Shown: positions 18,739-31,891, counted from the first letter of the stretch. The stretch is 64,000 bases of DNA from an uncultured Lachnospiraceae bacterium (GCA_949740535.1 CATJHO010000124.1:1-64000), one strand, 5' to 3'. The notes: a model not told the origin generated them from the letters alone. A program made the numbers and translations.

Positions 18739-19341
18739 ATGAAACCAGAAACAAAGGAACGCGCACTTGCCGCTTTTACCATTGAAAGTGATTCGATTCT
18801 TGCCACCAGAGACGCTATGGACCTGGATGCATTTTCCAGGGCTGTAGATGTACTTTCGACAGTTCCCCGCATCGGAACCACGGGCTGCGGCCATTCCGGA
18901 ATTGCCTGCACGCATTTTGCCCATTCTCTATGCTGTATTGAGCGTCCGGCCCGTTTTCTTTCTCCTGCGGAAGCTGTTCATGGTGCTTCCGGATTCCTTC
19001 AGGAAGGTGATGCCCTGGTATGGGCTTCCAGAGGGGGGAAAACCGATGAGCTTTTCAAGATTCTGGATATCTGCCATGTGAAAAAAGTGACGGTTATCGG
19101 TGTCACAGAGAATCTGTCCTCACCCCTGGCCGCTATGTCGGACATTGTTCTGCCCATGAAAGTAACCACAGAAACGGATCGTTACAACAGTCAGGGAACT
19201 TCCAGCTTTACTGCCCTGGCGGCTGTTTTTGACGCGCTTCAGACTGCTGTTTTGGAGGAAACCGGATATCGGAATGAACAGTTTGCTCTGATTCATCCGG
19301 GCGGAGCTGTGGGAAAACGCTTAAATCAGGATCCTGTATAG
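18739..19341 (+). CDS. SIS-domain sugar-phosphate isomerase (KpsF/GutQ-like)
   Basis: TGCGHSGIACTHFAHSL, ASRGGKTDELFKILDICHVKKVTVIGVTEN; GAGGAGG ribosome-binding site. Confidence 0.8.
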   Translation: MKPETKERALAAFTIESDSILATRDAMDLDAFSRAVDVLSTVPRIGTTGCGHSGIACTHFAHSLCCIERPARFLSPAEAVHGASGFLQEGDALVWASRGGKTDELFKILDICHVKKVTVIGVTENLSSPLAAMSDIVLPMKVTTETDRYNSQGTSSFTALAAVFDALQTAVLEETGYRNEQFALIHPGGAVGKRLNQDPV

Positions 19342-19367
19342 ATTTGTTTTAAACGTCTATACCCTGG

Positions 19368-19407
19368 AAGGGGCTGCTGCAAATTCTGTATTTTGCAGCA
19401 GCCCCTT
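19368..19407 (+). terminator. Strong hairpin between SIS gene and convergent metG
   Basis: AAGGGGCTGCTGCAAA-TTCTGTA-TTTTGCAGCAGCCCCTT, near-perfect 16-bp stem. Confidence 0.75.
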
Positions 19408-19435
19408 CTGCTTTTTCAGGCACTTCGATCTTTTC

Positions 19436-21388
19436 CTAACAAATCTCTGCACCGGCCGGCATGGTCTTCTCAGGCACAACCAGAGCCAGATTTCCTTCTG
19501 CGTCCTCTGCACAGAGCAGCATTCCCTCAGATTTCACTCCCGCCAGGGTTGCAGGCTTTAAGTTCACGAGAACCATCACCTTCTTGCCCACCATCTCTTC
19601 CGGTGTGTAATGAGCCTTGATACCGGACACAATCTGTTTTACCTGGCTGCCGATCCGCACCTGGGAACAGAGAAGCTTCTTGGACTTCTTAACTGCTTCA
19701 CAGGCGATAATCTCGCCCACCTGGAACTGCAGCTTTTCAAACTCATCAAAGGTAATCTCCGCTTTGGGCTCCAGATCGATCACTGGCTCTGCCGGAATCT
19801 CCGGCTCTGCTTCCTGTGTTCTCTTCTCCTCCACCTTTGCCAGCACCTCATCTACATCCAGTCTTGCAAACAGTATTTCCGGCTTCTCGGTTACTTTCTG
19901 GCCGGACTGATAGAGACCGAACATATTCATCACTTCAATGGAACGCTTCTTTGCGCCCAGCTGCTCCAGAATCTTTGCCGAAGTCTCCGGCATAAAAGGC
20001 TCCAGAAGGGAAGCTCCGATGCTGATTCCCTCTACCAGATTGTAGAGCACCGTAGCCAGACGGTCCTTTTTGCTCTCATCTTTGGCCAACACCCAGGGCA
20101 TGGTTTCGTCAATATATTTGTTGCAGCGTTTAAAGAGGGCGAAAATCTCTGTCATGGCATCCGCCACCCGAAGCTCCTCCATCTTATCTGCAGCCTTCTG
20201 AGCTGTGCTCACTGCCGTCTCCCGCAGGTCACGATCCAGCGGCTCCATAAATCCCGGATTGCTCACCACACCGCCAAAATACTTATTGGACATGGAGATC
20301 GTACGGTTCACCAGATTGCCAAGGGTATTCGCAAGCTCAGAGTTCATACGCTCTACCATCAGCTCCCAGGTGATAACGCCGTCGTTGTCAAAGGGCATCT
20401 CGTGGAGCACAAAGTAACGCACGGCGTCCACGCCGAACATTTCTACCAGCTCATCTGCATAGAGCACATTTCCTTTGGACTTGCTCATCTTGCCGTCGCC
20501 CTGCAGAAGCCAGGGATGACCGAATACCTGCTTGGGCAGGGGCAGATCAAGAGCCATCAGGAAAATAGGCCAGTAAATGGTATGGAAGCGGATAATATCC
20601 TTTCCAATCAGGTGCAGATCCGCCGGCCAGTCCTTTTTAAACTGCTCTGTGGATTCTCCGTCACAGTTGTAGCCGATTCCGGTGATATAGTTTGTCAGCG
20701 CGTCCAGCCATACATAGGTTACATGTTTGGGGTCAAAGCTTACCGGAATGCCCCAGCTAAAGGAAGTTCTGGACACGCAGAGATCCTGAAGGCCCGGAAG
20801 CAGGAAGTTGTTCATCATCTCGTTTTTTCTGGATACAGGCTGTATAAATTCCGGGTGCGTGTTGATATGCTCAATCAGCCGGTCTGCATATTTGCTCATT
20901 TTGAAGAAGTAGGCTTCCTCTTTCGCCGGCTTTACCTCTCTTCCACAGTCGGGACATTTACCGTCCACCAGCTGGGATTCGGTAAAAAAGGATTCGCAGG
21001 GCGTGCAGTACATACCCTCATAGTAACCTTTGTAAATATCGCCCTGATCGTAGAGCTTTTTGAAAATCTTCTGGACCTGCGCTTCGTGATCTTCATCGGT
21101 GGTGCGGATGAATTTGTCATAGGAAGTGTTCATCAAATCCCAGATGCGGCGGATCTCGCCTGCAACATTATCCACAAATTCCTTGGGCGTTACACCGGCT
21201 TCTCCTGCCTTTTCCTCAATCTTCTGTCCGTGCTCGTCCGTACCGGTCTGGAAAAATACGTCACAGCCCTGCATTCTCTTAAAGCGGGCAATCGCGTCTG
21301 CCAATACAATCTCGTAGGTGTTGCCGATATGGGGCTTGCCGGAGGTGTAGGCAATGGCGGTGGTAATGTAATATTTCTGCTTTTCCAT
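19436..21388 (-). CDS. metG: Methionyl-tRNA synthetase
   Basis: AYTSGKPHIGNTYE (HIGH), KMSKSKGN (KMSKS), CPDC zinc site, C-terminal tRNA-binding domain. Confidence 0.98.
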   Translation of the reverse strand: MEKQKYYITTAIAYTSGKPHIGNTYEIVLADAIARFKRMQGCDVFFQTGTDEHGQKIEEKAGEAGVTPKEFVDNVAGEIRRIWDLMNTSYDKFIRTTDEDHEAQVQKIFKKLYDQGDIYKGYYEGMYCTPCESFFTESQLVDGKCPDCGREVKPAKEEAYFFKMSKYADRLIEHINTHPEFIQPVSRKNEMMNNFLLPGLQDLCVSRTSFSWGIPVSFDPKHVTYVWLDALTNYITGIGYNCDGESTEQFKKDWPADLHLIGKDIIRFHTIYWPIFLMALDLPLPKQVFGHPWLLQGDGKMSKSKGNVLYADELVEMFGVDAVRYFVLHEMPFDNDGVITWELMVERMNSELANTLGNLVNRTISMSNKYFGGVVSNPGFMEPLDRDLRETAVSTAQKAADKMEELRVADAMTEIFALFKRCNKYIDETMPWVLAKDESKKDRLATVLYNLVEGISIGASLLEPFMPETSAKILEQLGAKKRSIEVMNMFGLYQSGQKVTEKPEILFARLDVDEVLAKVEEKRTQEAEPEIPAEPVIDLEPKAEITFDEFEKLQFQVGEIIACEAVKKSKKLLCSQVRIGSQVKQIVSGIKAHYTPEEMVGKKVMVLVNLKPATLAGVKSEGMLLCAEDAEGNLALVVPEKTMPAGAEIC

Positions 21389-21424
21389 TATTATACCTCT
21401 CTTTCTGCTTGAAGTTTAACATTA

Positions 21425-21715
21425 AAAAAACCGTCTTCCTTATCACTAAAGAAGACGGGCGTATTCCCGTGTTACCACTTCCGTTCGTCTGCCTCTCACG
21501 AAAACAGACCTCTGCGAGTACCTTCATACTCTTCCGCTGTAACAGGCGGAACCCTGTCACGGCTTATCGCTTTCACGCGTTCATCCGTGCCGCTCTGAAA
21601 CCATCTTCGGCCAGCTTCCTTCCTTCCCTCTCAGCCACCGGGAATTCTCTGTAGAAAATCCAACAAGCCTACTCTTTTCTTCACTGCGTTTTCCTATTGC
21701 ATAGGGAAATCCTAA
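21425..21715 (-). promoter_or_regulatory. T-box leader of metG, specifier ATG (Met)
   Basis: Reverse complement has AAGTGGTAACACGGG (T-box AxxTGGTAxCACG core), terminator CCGTCTTC...GAAGACGGTTTTTTT, and GGCCGAAG-ATG-G at the 3' side of stem I. Confidence 0.88.
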
Positions 21716-21796
21716 CATATGGAAAATTGTTTGTCAAGATAGCATTTCTCTTTGGCTTTCCTCATAAAATACACCAACAATGCTTCTGGTGAAACT

Positions 21797-23800
21797 ATGA
21801 AACGAAAAAAACTTTTAACCGCAGGCATAATCCTGCTTCTTTTTCTGTGCTGCTGCGCCTTTTTGCTTCCCCGGCTCCAAAAGGATTCCACAGAAACTGC
21901 CGACGAGGCTTTTGAACGCTTTACCCAGACATTATTTCTGGATGAGCTCTCCGCCAATTCTCTGACGCTTCACTATACATTTTCGGACCCGGAACGTTAT
22001 GGGATTGTGGATGTTCCTGCTGCTTTCCAGCTCTACTCCAAAGATGCTTCTGACGCTGCATCGGCCAGTCTGGAAAATACACGGCAGGCCCTTTCTGCCT
22101 TTTCCCGCCAGGATCTGTCAGATTCCGGAAAACTCACCTATGATATTATATCCTATCAGCTGGAAAAACAGGCAGCCCTTCTTGATTTCCCCTATTATGA
22201 AGAAATATTAAGCCCTTCTCTTGGCACCCAGGCACAGCTTCCCATTCTCCTGGCTGAGTATGCCTTTTGGTCAGAACAGGATATCCAGAATTATCTCGCC
22301 CTCCTGTCCTCTATGGATGCCTATTACGAAAGTCTGATGGACTATGAACGGGAAAAAGCGGATGCCGGGCTGTTTATGTCGGATGAAACAGCAGATGCGG
22401 TGATTAATCAATGCCGTGCCTTTCTCTCCAATCCCGGAAACCATTTTCTTCTTTCTACCTTTGAAGAGCGCATTGATTCCGCAGACTTTCTCTCCAGAGA
22501 AAAAGCACAAGCCTATATTGATTCCAACCGGACTTTGTTTTTCGGTCATGTGATTCCGGCTTATGAACTTTTGATTCAAGGTCTGACCGAGCTGAAGGGT
22601 TCCGGGAAAAACCCTTACGGCCTCTGTTATTATGAGAAGGGAGCAGATTATTATGAGGCATTGACAGCTGCTGTAACCGGAACCGGGCGGAATATGGAAG
22701 AAATTCTGCTGCTTATTGAGGAACAGCTGGACACGGATCTGGAGACAGTTACTTATCTCGTCAGCCAGAACCCGGAAATTCTCAAATCCGTATCCCGCCA
22801 GACAGGTATTTCAGAACCGGCAGTTATTTTAAAGAATCTGGAAGAGCAGATCGCCGCAGATTTTCCCTCTGTCCCTGCTGTTTCCTGCCAGGTCAAATAT
22901 GTGGATGCCTCACTGGAAAACTACTTAAGTCCTGCTTTTTATCTGACGCCGCCTCTGGATCGGATGAACGAGCATGTGATCTATATTAATCCTGCCAGTA
23001 ACTATGACAGCCTTTCCCTATTTACAACCCTGGCCCATGAAGGCTGGCCCGGACATCTCTACCAGAACCTTTATGAACACTCCTGCGGGCTTGATCCGGT
23101 ACGGAATCTTTTTAATTTTGGAGGCTATACAGAAGGATGGGCTACCTATGTGGAGTGGCTTTCCTATGCTTACGCAATTGAAGATCCAAAGACGGCGGAG
23201 CTTATGTCCGCCAACGGCGCTGTCTCTCTGGGACTTCATGCCCGGACGGATGTGGGGATTCATTATGAAGGGTGGTCTCTTGAAGATACAGAGGCTTTCT
23301 TTGCCGGATACGGCATTACAAATCCGGATACTGTGCATCAGATTTATCAGGCTGTCATTCAGGATCCTGGGAATTACCTTAAATATTACCTTGGAGCTGC
23401 AGAAATCCTCAAATTAAAAGAGCAGGCCGAGGCTGCTCTTTGTGATCGTTTTATGCTGAAGGATTTTCATACCTTTTTTCTATCTGTGGGACCGGCTCCT
23501 TTTCCGGTGATTGAAGATTATATGGCGGGGTGGCTGGAAGCTAAAGCCGCCCCGACAGCATCTGAACCAGCATCCAGTTCGCCCGGAAGGGACGCATCAG
23601 ATTCCAGTATCCGATCCCAAGAAATCTATACTCAACAGCTGTCCGAAGCTTCACCTCCATACTTCTCACATCCTCAAACCATACCTCATGCATCACGCCG
23701 TCCTGCTCATAGGTATACCAGGGGCTCTGAGCTGTCTCGTCGTATTGAATCGGCACCCCCTGCACTGCGGCCAGACGGACCGCCTCTACATTTCCCATAA
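21797..23800 (+). CDS. DUF885 family secreted/lipid-anchored-type protein with aberrant C-terminal extension
   Basis: N-terminal signal (MKRKKLLTAGIILLLFLCCCAFLL), HEGWPGHLYQ motif, ATEIL-like C-terminal region. Natural C-terminus likely ends near WLEAKAA (~23545). Confidence 0.8.
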   Translation: MKRKKLLTAGIILLLFLCCCAFLLPRLQKDSTETADEAFERFTQTLFLDELSANSLTLHYTFSDPERYGIVDVPAAFQLYSKDASDAASASLENTRQALSAFSRQDLSDSGKLTYDIISYQLEKQAALLDFPYYEEILSPSLGTQAQLPILLAEYAFWSEQDIQNYLALLSSMDAYYESLMDYEREKADAGLFMSDETADAVINQCRAFLSNPGNHFLLSTFEERIDSADFLSREKAQAYIDSNRTLFFGHVIPAYELLIQGLTELKGSGKNPYGLCYYEKGADYYEALTAAVTGTGRNMEEILLLIEEQLDTDLETVTYLVSQNPEILKSVSRQTGISEPAVILKNLEEQIAADFPSVPAVSCQVKYVDASLENYLSPAFYLTPPLDRMNEHVIYINPASNYDSLSLFTTLAHEGWPGHLYQNLYEHSCGLDPVRNLFNFGGYTEGWATYVEWLSYAYAIEDPKTAELMSANGAVSLGLHARTDVGIHYEGWSLEDTEAFFAGYGITNPDTVHQIYQAVIQDPGNYLKYYLGAAEILKLKEQAEAALCDRFMLKDFHTFFLSVGPAPFPVIEDYMAGWLEAKAAPTASEPASSSPGRDASDSSIRSQEIYTQQLSEASPPYFSHPQTIPHASRRPAHRYTRGSELSRRIESAPPALRPDGPPLHFP

Positions 23801-24818
23801 TTTCCGCAACCGATTCCCCCCGCACAAAGGGCAGTGTCCAGTCGTAAGCATAGTTTGGGATCCCCATCAGGATTTTATTTCTTGGAATTTCCGTAACTGC
23901 ATAATCCAGCACCTGGCGTACTTTGTTTATGGGGGCGATGGCCATAGCCGGACCGTGCTGGTGTCCCCATTCATACGTCATCAGAAATACATGGTCCGCA
24001 TTGGCGCCCAGGAGCGCATAGTCCATGCCCTCATAGAGAAGCCCTCTCTGCTCCCCGGAGGTTTTGGGCGCAAGCGCTGCGGATACCTGCCAGCCTTCCC
24101 GGTTCATGGCCTCGCGGAGATTTCCCACAAAGGCCGCATAGCCTTCCCGATCCTCTGGAAGGATATACTCAAAATCCACATCCACGCCGGCATAACCCTG
24201 TTCTCTTACCGTTTCCAGCAGATTTCCAATCAATATCTGCTGCATTTCCAGATCCTCAGAGACCGCTTTTACCAGCTGGTTATTAAAATTCCCCTGTTCC
24301 GAAAACGGGGTTAATACAAGAATGGGCTTTACCCCCATCTGCCATGCCAGTGAAATCATCCAGTTTTCTGGTATCTGCGGCGGGAGCAGGGCTCCGGCCG
24401 TTGTAAAGCCGTAGGAAAAGATTAAGAGCTCATCCATATACAAAAGTGCCTCTCTTAAAACCCTTTCCTCAATAAACGGGTACGCATATCCGGCCACATA
24501 AAGCTCATGTTCTTCCTGCCCCTGAAAGCGGATCACCAGGCTTTGTCCCGGACGCAGATAGGGCTGTTCCAGCAGATACGGATTGTTCTGGTAAAGCTGT
24601 CTCTGCGTCAGACCGTAGGCGGCTGCAATCCCTTCCGTTGTCTCTCCCTCTGACACAGTGTGTATAAGGGCAGGGATCAAAACAAGCACCGCCATTCCTG
24701 CCGGGAGATAAGGGAGCTCTGACAGCTGATTATCATAAATAAATCTCTGCGGAGACACACCATACATCGCTGCAATGCTCTCCGGTGTGTCTCCTGGCTG
24801 AACCACATAAATTTCCAT
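23541..24818 (-). CDS. LysM + GH18 glycosidase (YaaH/SleL-like spore cortex/germination type)
   Basis: Two N-terminal LysM-like repeats (YVVQPGDTPESIAAMYGV; HTVSEGETTEGIAAAYGL) and GH18 active-site region YAGVDVDFEYI. Confidence 0.88.
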   Translation of the reverse strand: MEIYVVQPGDTPESIAAMYGVSPQRFIYDNQLSELPYLPAGMAVLVLIPALIHTVSEGETTEGIAAAYGLTQRQLYQNNPYLLEQPYLRPGQSLVIRFQGQEEHELYVAGYAYPFIEERVLREALLYMDELLIFSYGFTTAGALLPPQIPENWMISLAWQMGVKPILVLTPFSEQGNFNNQLVKAVSEDLEMQQILIGNLLETVREQGYAGVDVDFEYILPEDREGYAAFVGNLREAMNREGWQVSAALAPKTSGEQRGLLYEGMDYALLGANADHVFLMTYEWGHQHGPAMAIAPINKVRQVLDYAVTEIPRNKILMGIPNYAYDWTLPFVRGESVAEIMGNVEAVRLAAVQGVPIQYDETAQSPWYTYEQDGVMHEVWFEDVRSMEVKLRTAVEYRFLGIGYWNLMRPFRANWMLVQMLSGRL

Positions 24819-24852
24819 CGTTATCCTCTCTCAATTCCAGTTCTGCTGTCCC

Positions 24853-25392
24853 TCACTGCATCATCCCAGCCAGCACCACGCTGGCCGCAATTCCCGCTGC
24901 CGTAGCAAGCAGAGCCCCAATCAGCGTATGGCGGGTTTTCCTTACTTTGGCTGTCATAAAATAGACACTCATGGTATAAAAAATTGTCTCCGTGCACCCC
25001 ATCATAATTGACGCAGTCAATCCCAGACGGGAATCTGTTCCGTATTTCTGAAAAATATCCAGCGCAAGTCCTGTGGCTGCCGAAGAAGAAAACATACGGA
25101 CAACAGCCAGAGGCATAAGCTCCGAGGGAAAATGAATGAAATCTGTCACACGGCTCAGCGCCCCGGATAAAAGCTCCAGGAATCCGGAGGCCCTCAGCAC
25201 TCCCACCGCTACCATCAGACCAATCAGCGTGGGCATTATCTGGATCACTGTCTGAAAACCGTCCTTCGCCCCCCGGACAAAGTCATCGTATACCGGACGT
25301 TTCATGAGAATCCCATATGCAACTACATAAAAAATTAAAAAGGGAACCAATAAATCGGAAGTATAAAGAATAATTCGAATTGCCGCCTGCAT
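24853..25392 (-). CDS. spmB: Spore maturation protein B
   Basis: Nucleoside-recognition-type membrane protein: GAKDGFQTVIQIMPTLIGLMVAVGVLRASG, MGCTETIFYTMSVYF. Confidence 0.9.
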   Translation of the reverse strand: MQAAIRIILYTSDLLVPFLIFYVVAYGILMKRPVYDDFVRGAKDGFQTVIQIMPTLIGLMVAVGVLRASGFLELLSGALSRVTDFIHFPSELMPLAVVRMFSSSAATGLALDIFQKYGTDSRLGLTASIMMGCTETIFYTMSVYFMTAKVRKTRHTLIGALLATAAGIAASVVLAGMMQ

Positions 25393-25574
25393 TGCCTTGA
25401 CCGCCTGCTGAGCGTTTTTTCTATTCTATGATGACAGAGGAGAAAATATTTCTTTCCCTTTGTTTTTCCTTTCCAAAAGCTTTCCCCCAGGTATCCGGTT
25501 TCGTATTCTTTACGCTGAGATACCCAGGGGAAACTGTCTTCCTGTATTTTACTGCAATTCACAGGGTACTATTG

Positions 25575-28634
<3,060 letters not shown>

Positions 28635-28689
28635 TTAAACCTCCTGTTACACAATATCCTTGTTTGTACAGCCTCGGATTTCTGCTCTG

Positions 28690-29643
28690 TTATGCCCGTG
28701 CCATAAACACCTGTCTTCTTCCAAACAAACAGTTTCCGGGTGCCTTTGTCATATTCGATATCTGCTCCAGAAAGATGCTTATCTGTAAGTTCCTGCTGTC
28801 CTGGAGCTTTTCCTGGATGGATGCCAGAAAGCGCTCCTTGCTAGAGGTGTCCGCTCCGGCAAAGGTCTGATCAAGCTCTGTCTTCTGAAGCTTTTCATAC
28901 TGTTCTTCCTGTTTCTTTTTATACGCTTTTTTATTGCTGTTGATCAGATTCAGATTTTTTATAGCCCACCTGACAGAAAAGAACGCTGCTTCTACATTTC
29001 CGGCGGTTTCCTTAAGCTTCTCATAAGTCTCATATTCCTTTGGGGCTTTCATTTTCATGGCATAGAGATATTCATCCGAATGATTTTCATGTACATATCC
29101 ATCCCCGTCTACTTGTATCACATGCTCTACCTGATAATTCATCTCACAGGCGCCCACACGCGTTCCTCTGGTCCCGATCTTCGCAATGGAGCGCATGGCT
29201 TCCATAAAAGAGGCTTTTGTTTTTTTATCCATATATTGATCTGCAAGATACTGAGCCTTTTCCACGCCAAGCCCGATCTGCGCCAGACGGTCTGATTCCG
29301 CCAGGCCATGGACATTATGAGGTAGAAAATCCTTCCAAATAATCTGATAGACATTGTCCTTCAGCTCCTGGCTTTTTCCTTTCAATGCATCCGTAATGGC
29401 ATTATCAATCCGGGCGTATCCGGTATAGAACGGCCTTACCGGTCCCGTTTCCATCACGATGGGGCCGCGCTCTACCGGTACTGCAGGCGTCTGGCTCTCC
29501 GGCAGCGCCAGAGGTTTCTCATTCATTGGCTGCGTGGATGGAAATGCGTTTCTTATCTTCGCATCCAGCTCTGGGGTAATCTGCTCTTTCAGAGGCCGGA
29601 TTGGCTGGGATGGCGCAGAATGGTAACAGGTACAGTTTATCAT
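28690..29643 (-). CDS. Hypothetical protein of unrecognised family
   Basis: 317-aa ORF between lacZ-like and spmA with plausible coding composition; no family recognised. Confidence 0.6.
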   Translation of the reverse strand: MINCTCYHSAPSQPIRPLKEQITPELDAKIRNAFPSTQPMNEKPLALPESQTPAVPVERGPIVMETGPVRPFYTGYARIDNAITDALKGKSQELKDNVYQIIWKDFLPHNVHGLAESDRLAQIGLGVEKAQYLADQYMDKKTKASFMEAMRSIAKIGTRGTRVGACEMNYQVEHVIQVDGDGYVHENHSDEYLYAMKMKAPKEYETYEKLKETAGNVEAAFFSVRWAIKNLNLINSNKKAYKKKQEEQYEKLQKTELDQTFAGADTSSKERFLASIQEKLQDSRNLQISIFLEQISNMTKAPGNCLFGRRQVFMARA

Positions 29644-29770
29644 AGACGGAGTCTCCTTATGGTATCGATGCCTTTTTGTATTTATCTTTATACGTGACTA
29701 TCTTATTATAAATATTTATATATTAAATATATCGACAGGTATAAAAGACTACATAATCTTAAAGCTCAAA

Positions 29771-29800
29771 AAGAACTGGGAAGTTTTTAAATTCCCGGCT
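29771..29800 (-). terminator. Terminator downstream of spmA
   Basis: On minus strand: CCGGGAA-TTTAAAAAC-TTCCCAG followed by TTCTTTTT. Confidence 0.55.
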
Positions 29801-29842
29801 CATCTTATAAGTATTTATTCGAAACCGGAGACAGAAGGTCCT

Positions 29843-30478
29843 TCACACACGCCGCTTTCCATCCATCACTTTACAGTAAACAACTGCCACTGCCGTACTT
29901 ACCAGCGTTGCCGCAATGGCCGGCCCCACAATTGCTGCCGGATTCACGCTGCCATACTGGCTCCGGTAAGCGATAATGTTCACCGGAATTAACTGAAGTG
30001 ATGAAATGTTAATGATAAGAAAGGTACACATTTCATTGCTTGCCGTTCCCTTTGGCGCCGGTGGACGCATGCTTCGGCTCCCAGGTGCTGCCCCTCCTTT
30101 TCTGCGCTCCTCTTCCAATTCCTCCAGAGCTTCCATGGCCTTCAGTCCCGCAGGTGTTGCTGCCCATCCAAGGCCGAATATGTTGGCAATTATATTTGTC
30201 GTTATATACTCTCTGGCTTTATGTCTTTTGGGAATCCCTGGAAACATAAAGCTGATAAAAGGCTGAAGCTTCCTGGCTGCCTGCCGGATCATTCCGCTCT
30301 TCTGCGCAATTTCCATTAGTCCGACCCACAAAGACATAACACCTGTCATGGTAATACACAGACTCACTGCATCCTTAGCTGAGTCCAGCGCTGCTGTTGT
30401 AAGTTCTGGAAGCCTTCCCTGAAAGGCTCCATAGACAATTCCTATGAGAAGCATAATTCCCCACAAATAATTTAACAT
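29843..30478 (-). CDS. spmA: Spore maturation protein A
   Basis: MLNYLWGIMLLIGIVYGAFQG, NIFGLGWAATPAGLKAMEALEEL, NEMCTFLIINISSLQLIPVNIIAYR. Confidence 0.92.
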   Translation of the reverse strand: MLNYLWGIMLLIGIVYGAFQGRLPELTTAALDSAKDAVSLCITMTGVMSLWVGLMEIAQKSGMIRQAARKLQPFISFMFPGIPKRHKAREYITTNIIANIFGLGWAATPAGLKAMEALEELEEERRKGGAAPGSRSMRPPAPKGTASNEMCTFLIINISSLQLIPVNIIAYRSQYGSVNPAAIVGPAIAATLVSTAVAVVYCKVMDGKRRV

Positions 30479-30709
30479 TTTACTCCAAATTATTCCTTTT
30501 ACTATCAATTATATTGTCTTGTTTGCCTTGCCATGTTTGATACTGTTATTTTTTTAATTTTACGCATTTTTTGCGCATTTTTACAAACTTTTTTTCCCAT
30601 ATATTTTTAGTTTTTAGTCGATATTTCTTCATTTTTCTATTGGAATCTTGCCAAGTTTTTGTTATACTTACAGACAGAACGTGCTACTATCGCAGAAGGA
30701 GGAGACACA

Positions 30710-30964
30710 ATGAAAAACACTGGAGTAGTCAGAAGGCTTGACGAACTGGGACGTATCACGCTTCCAATGGAATTGCGAAAAGTATTTAACATTGAAGAAC
30801 GTGATTCTCTCGAAATTTATGTTGAAGATGACAAAATCATTTTAAAGAAGTATGCTCCAACGGATATTTTTACCGGGGAACGGGAAGATTTAATTGAGTA
30901 TCACGGCAAGATGGTTTCCAGAAAGACCATTGAAGATCTGGCAAAGCTCGCTGAACTGATTTAA
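30710..30964 (+). CDS. AbrB/SpoVT-type transition-state regulator
   Basis: MKNTGVVRRLDELGRITLPMELRKVFNIEERDSLEIYVEDDKIILKKY swapped-hairpin domain; GAAGGAGGAG ribosome-binding site before ATG 30710. Confidence 0.92.
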   Translation: MKNTGVVRRLDELGRITLPMELRKVFNIEERDSLEIYVEDDKIILKKYAPTDIFTGEREDLIEYHGKMVSRKTIEDLAKLAELI

Positions 30965-30986
30965 AATCCATACTTTCACTACATAC

Positions 30987-31023
30987 GAAACCGGCAACCA
31001 TACACATGGCTACCGGTTTTCTT
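30987..31023 (+). terminator. Terminator after abrB-like gene
   Basis: AAACCGGCAACCAT...ATGGCTACCGGTTTTCTTTTT. Confidence 0.6.
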
Positions 31024-31891
31024 TTTGCAGTAATGCCTGGTAAATATCTCTCCGGGATACACCCCGATCCTTTGCCGCCAGCCGCATGGCCTCCTTGTGG
31101 GAAATACCCTGCTTTTCGTAGAGCTCCATATGTTCTTCCAGGGAAAGCTGCTGCCAGGCTTCCCGGCTTTCCTGTCGAAGCTCCTCTGCCTTTTTCCCTT
31201 CGATCACCAGTACACACTCTCCTCTTGGTTCTTGCTGCTCATAATAGGCAAGTGCTTCCCTGAAATTCGTGCGGAATGTGGTCTCATGTTTCTTGGTCAG
31301 CTCCCGGCAGATCGTTAGTCTTCGATCCCCCAGAACGCTCCACAGCTCCTCCAGGGTCCGCCGGAGCCGGTGGGGAGCCTCGTAAATAATCAGGGTCCGT
31401 GTCTCCTTTGGCAGCTCCTGAAGCACTGCCTGACGCTCCTTTTTCTCGGCAGGCAGAAATGCCTCAAATGCAAAGCGCCTCGTTCCCAGGCCGGAAAGCG
31501 TCAGTGCTGTTACGCAGGCAGAGGCTCCCGGAAGAGATGTCACCTCAATTCCCTCCTCCGCGCACATTCTCACCAGCTCCTCTCCCGGATCGGAGATTCC
31601 CGGCGTTCCCGCGTCGGTGATCAGGGCAATGTGCTTTCCCTGGCACATAAGACTTATAAGCTCCCGGCCTTTGTCGTACTTATTGTATTCATGATAGCTG
31701 GTCATAGGTGTATGAATCTCAAAATGATTCAAAAGCTTGATGCTGTTCCGTGTGTCCTCTGCCGCAATCAGATCCACCTCTTTCAACATCCGCAGTACCC
31801 GGAGCGTAATATCCTCCAGATTGCCAATAGGCGTCGCGCATAAATATAATTTTCCCTGCATATTCTTCTCTCCCGCTGAACCTATCTCCAT
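31010..31891 (-). CDS. rsmI: 16S rRNA (cytidine1402-2'-O)-methyltransferase
   Basis: GKLYLCATPIGNLEDITLRVLRML, AAEDTRNSIKLLNHF, LITDAGTPGISDPGEELV. Confidence 0.97.
   Translation of the reverse strand: MEIGSAGEKNMQGKLYLCATPIGNLEDITLRVLRMLKEVDLIAAEDTRNSIKLLNHFEIHTPMTSYHEYNKYDKGRELISLMCQGKHIALITDAGTPGISDPGEELVRMCAEEGIEVTSLPGASACVTALTLSGLGTRRFAFEAFLPAEKKERQAVLQELPKETRTLIIYEAPHRLRRTLEELWSVLGDRRLTICRELTKKHETTFRTNFREALAYYEQQEPRGECVLVIEGKKAEELRQESREAWQQLSLEEHMELYEKQGISHKEAMRLAAKDRGVSRRDIYQALLQKENR

Noticed and set aside
19610-21412. 600-aa plus-strand ORF opposite metG
   Set aside because: Fully antisense to a clear metG; composition (Leu/His/Ile rich, no motifs) fits a codon-usage shadow ORF.
23511-24314. 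267-aa plus-strand ORF opposite the LysM-GH18 gene
   Set aside because: Antisense to a confident coding region, no domain signature.
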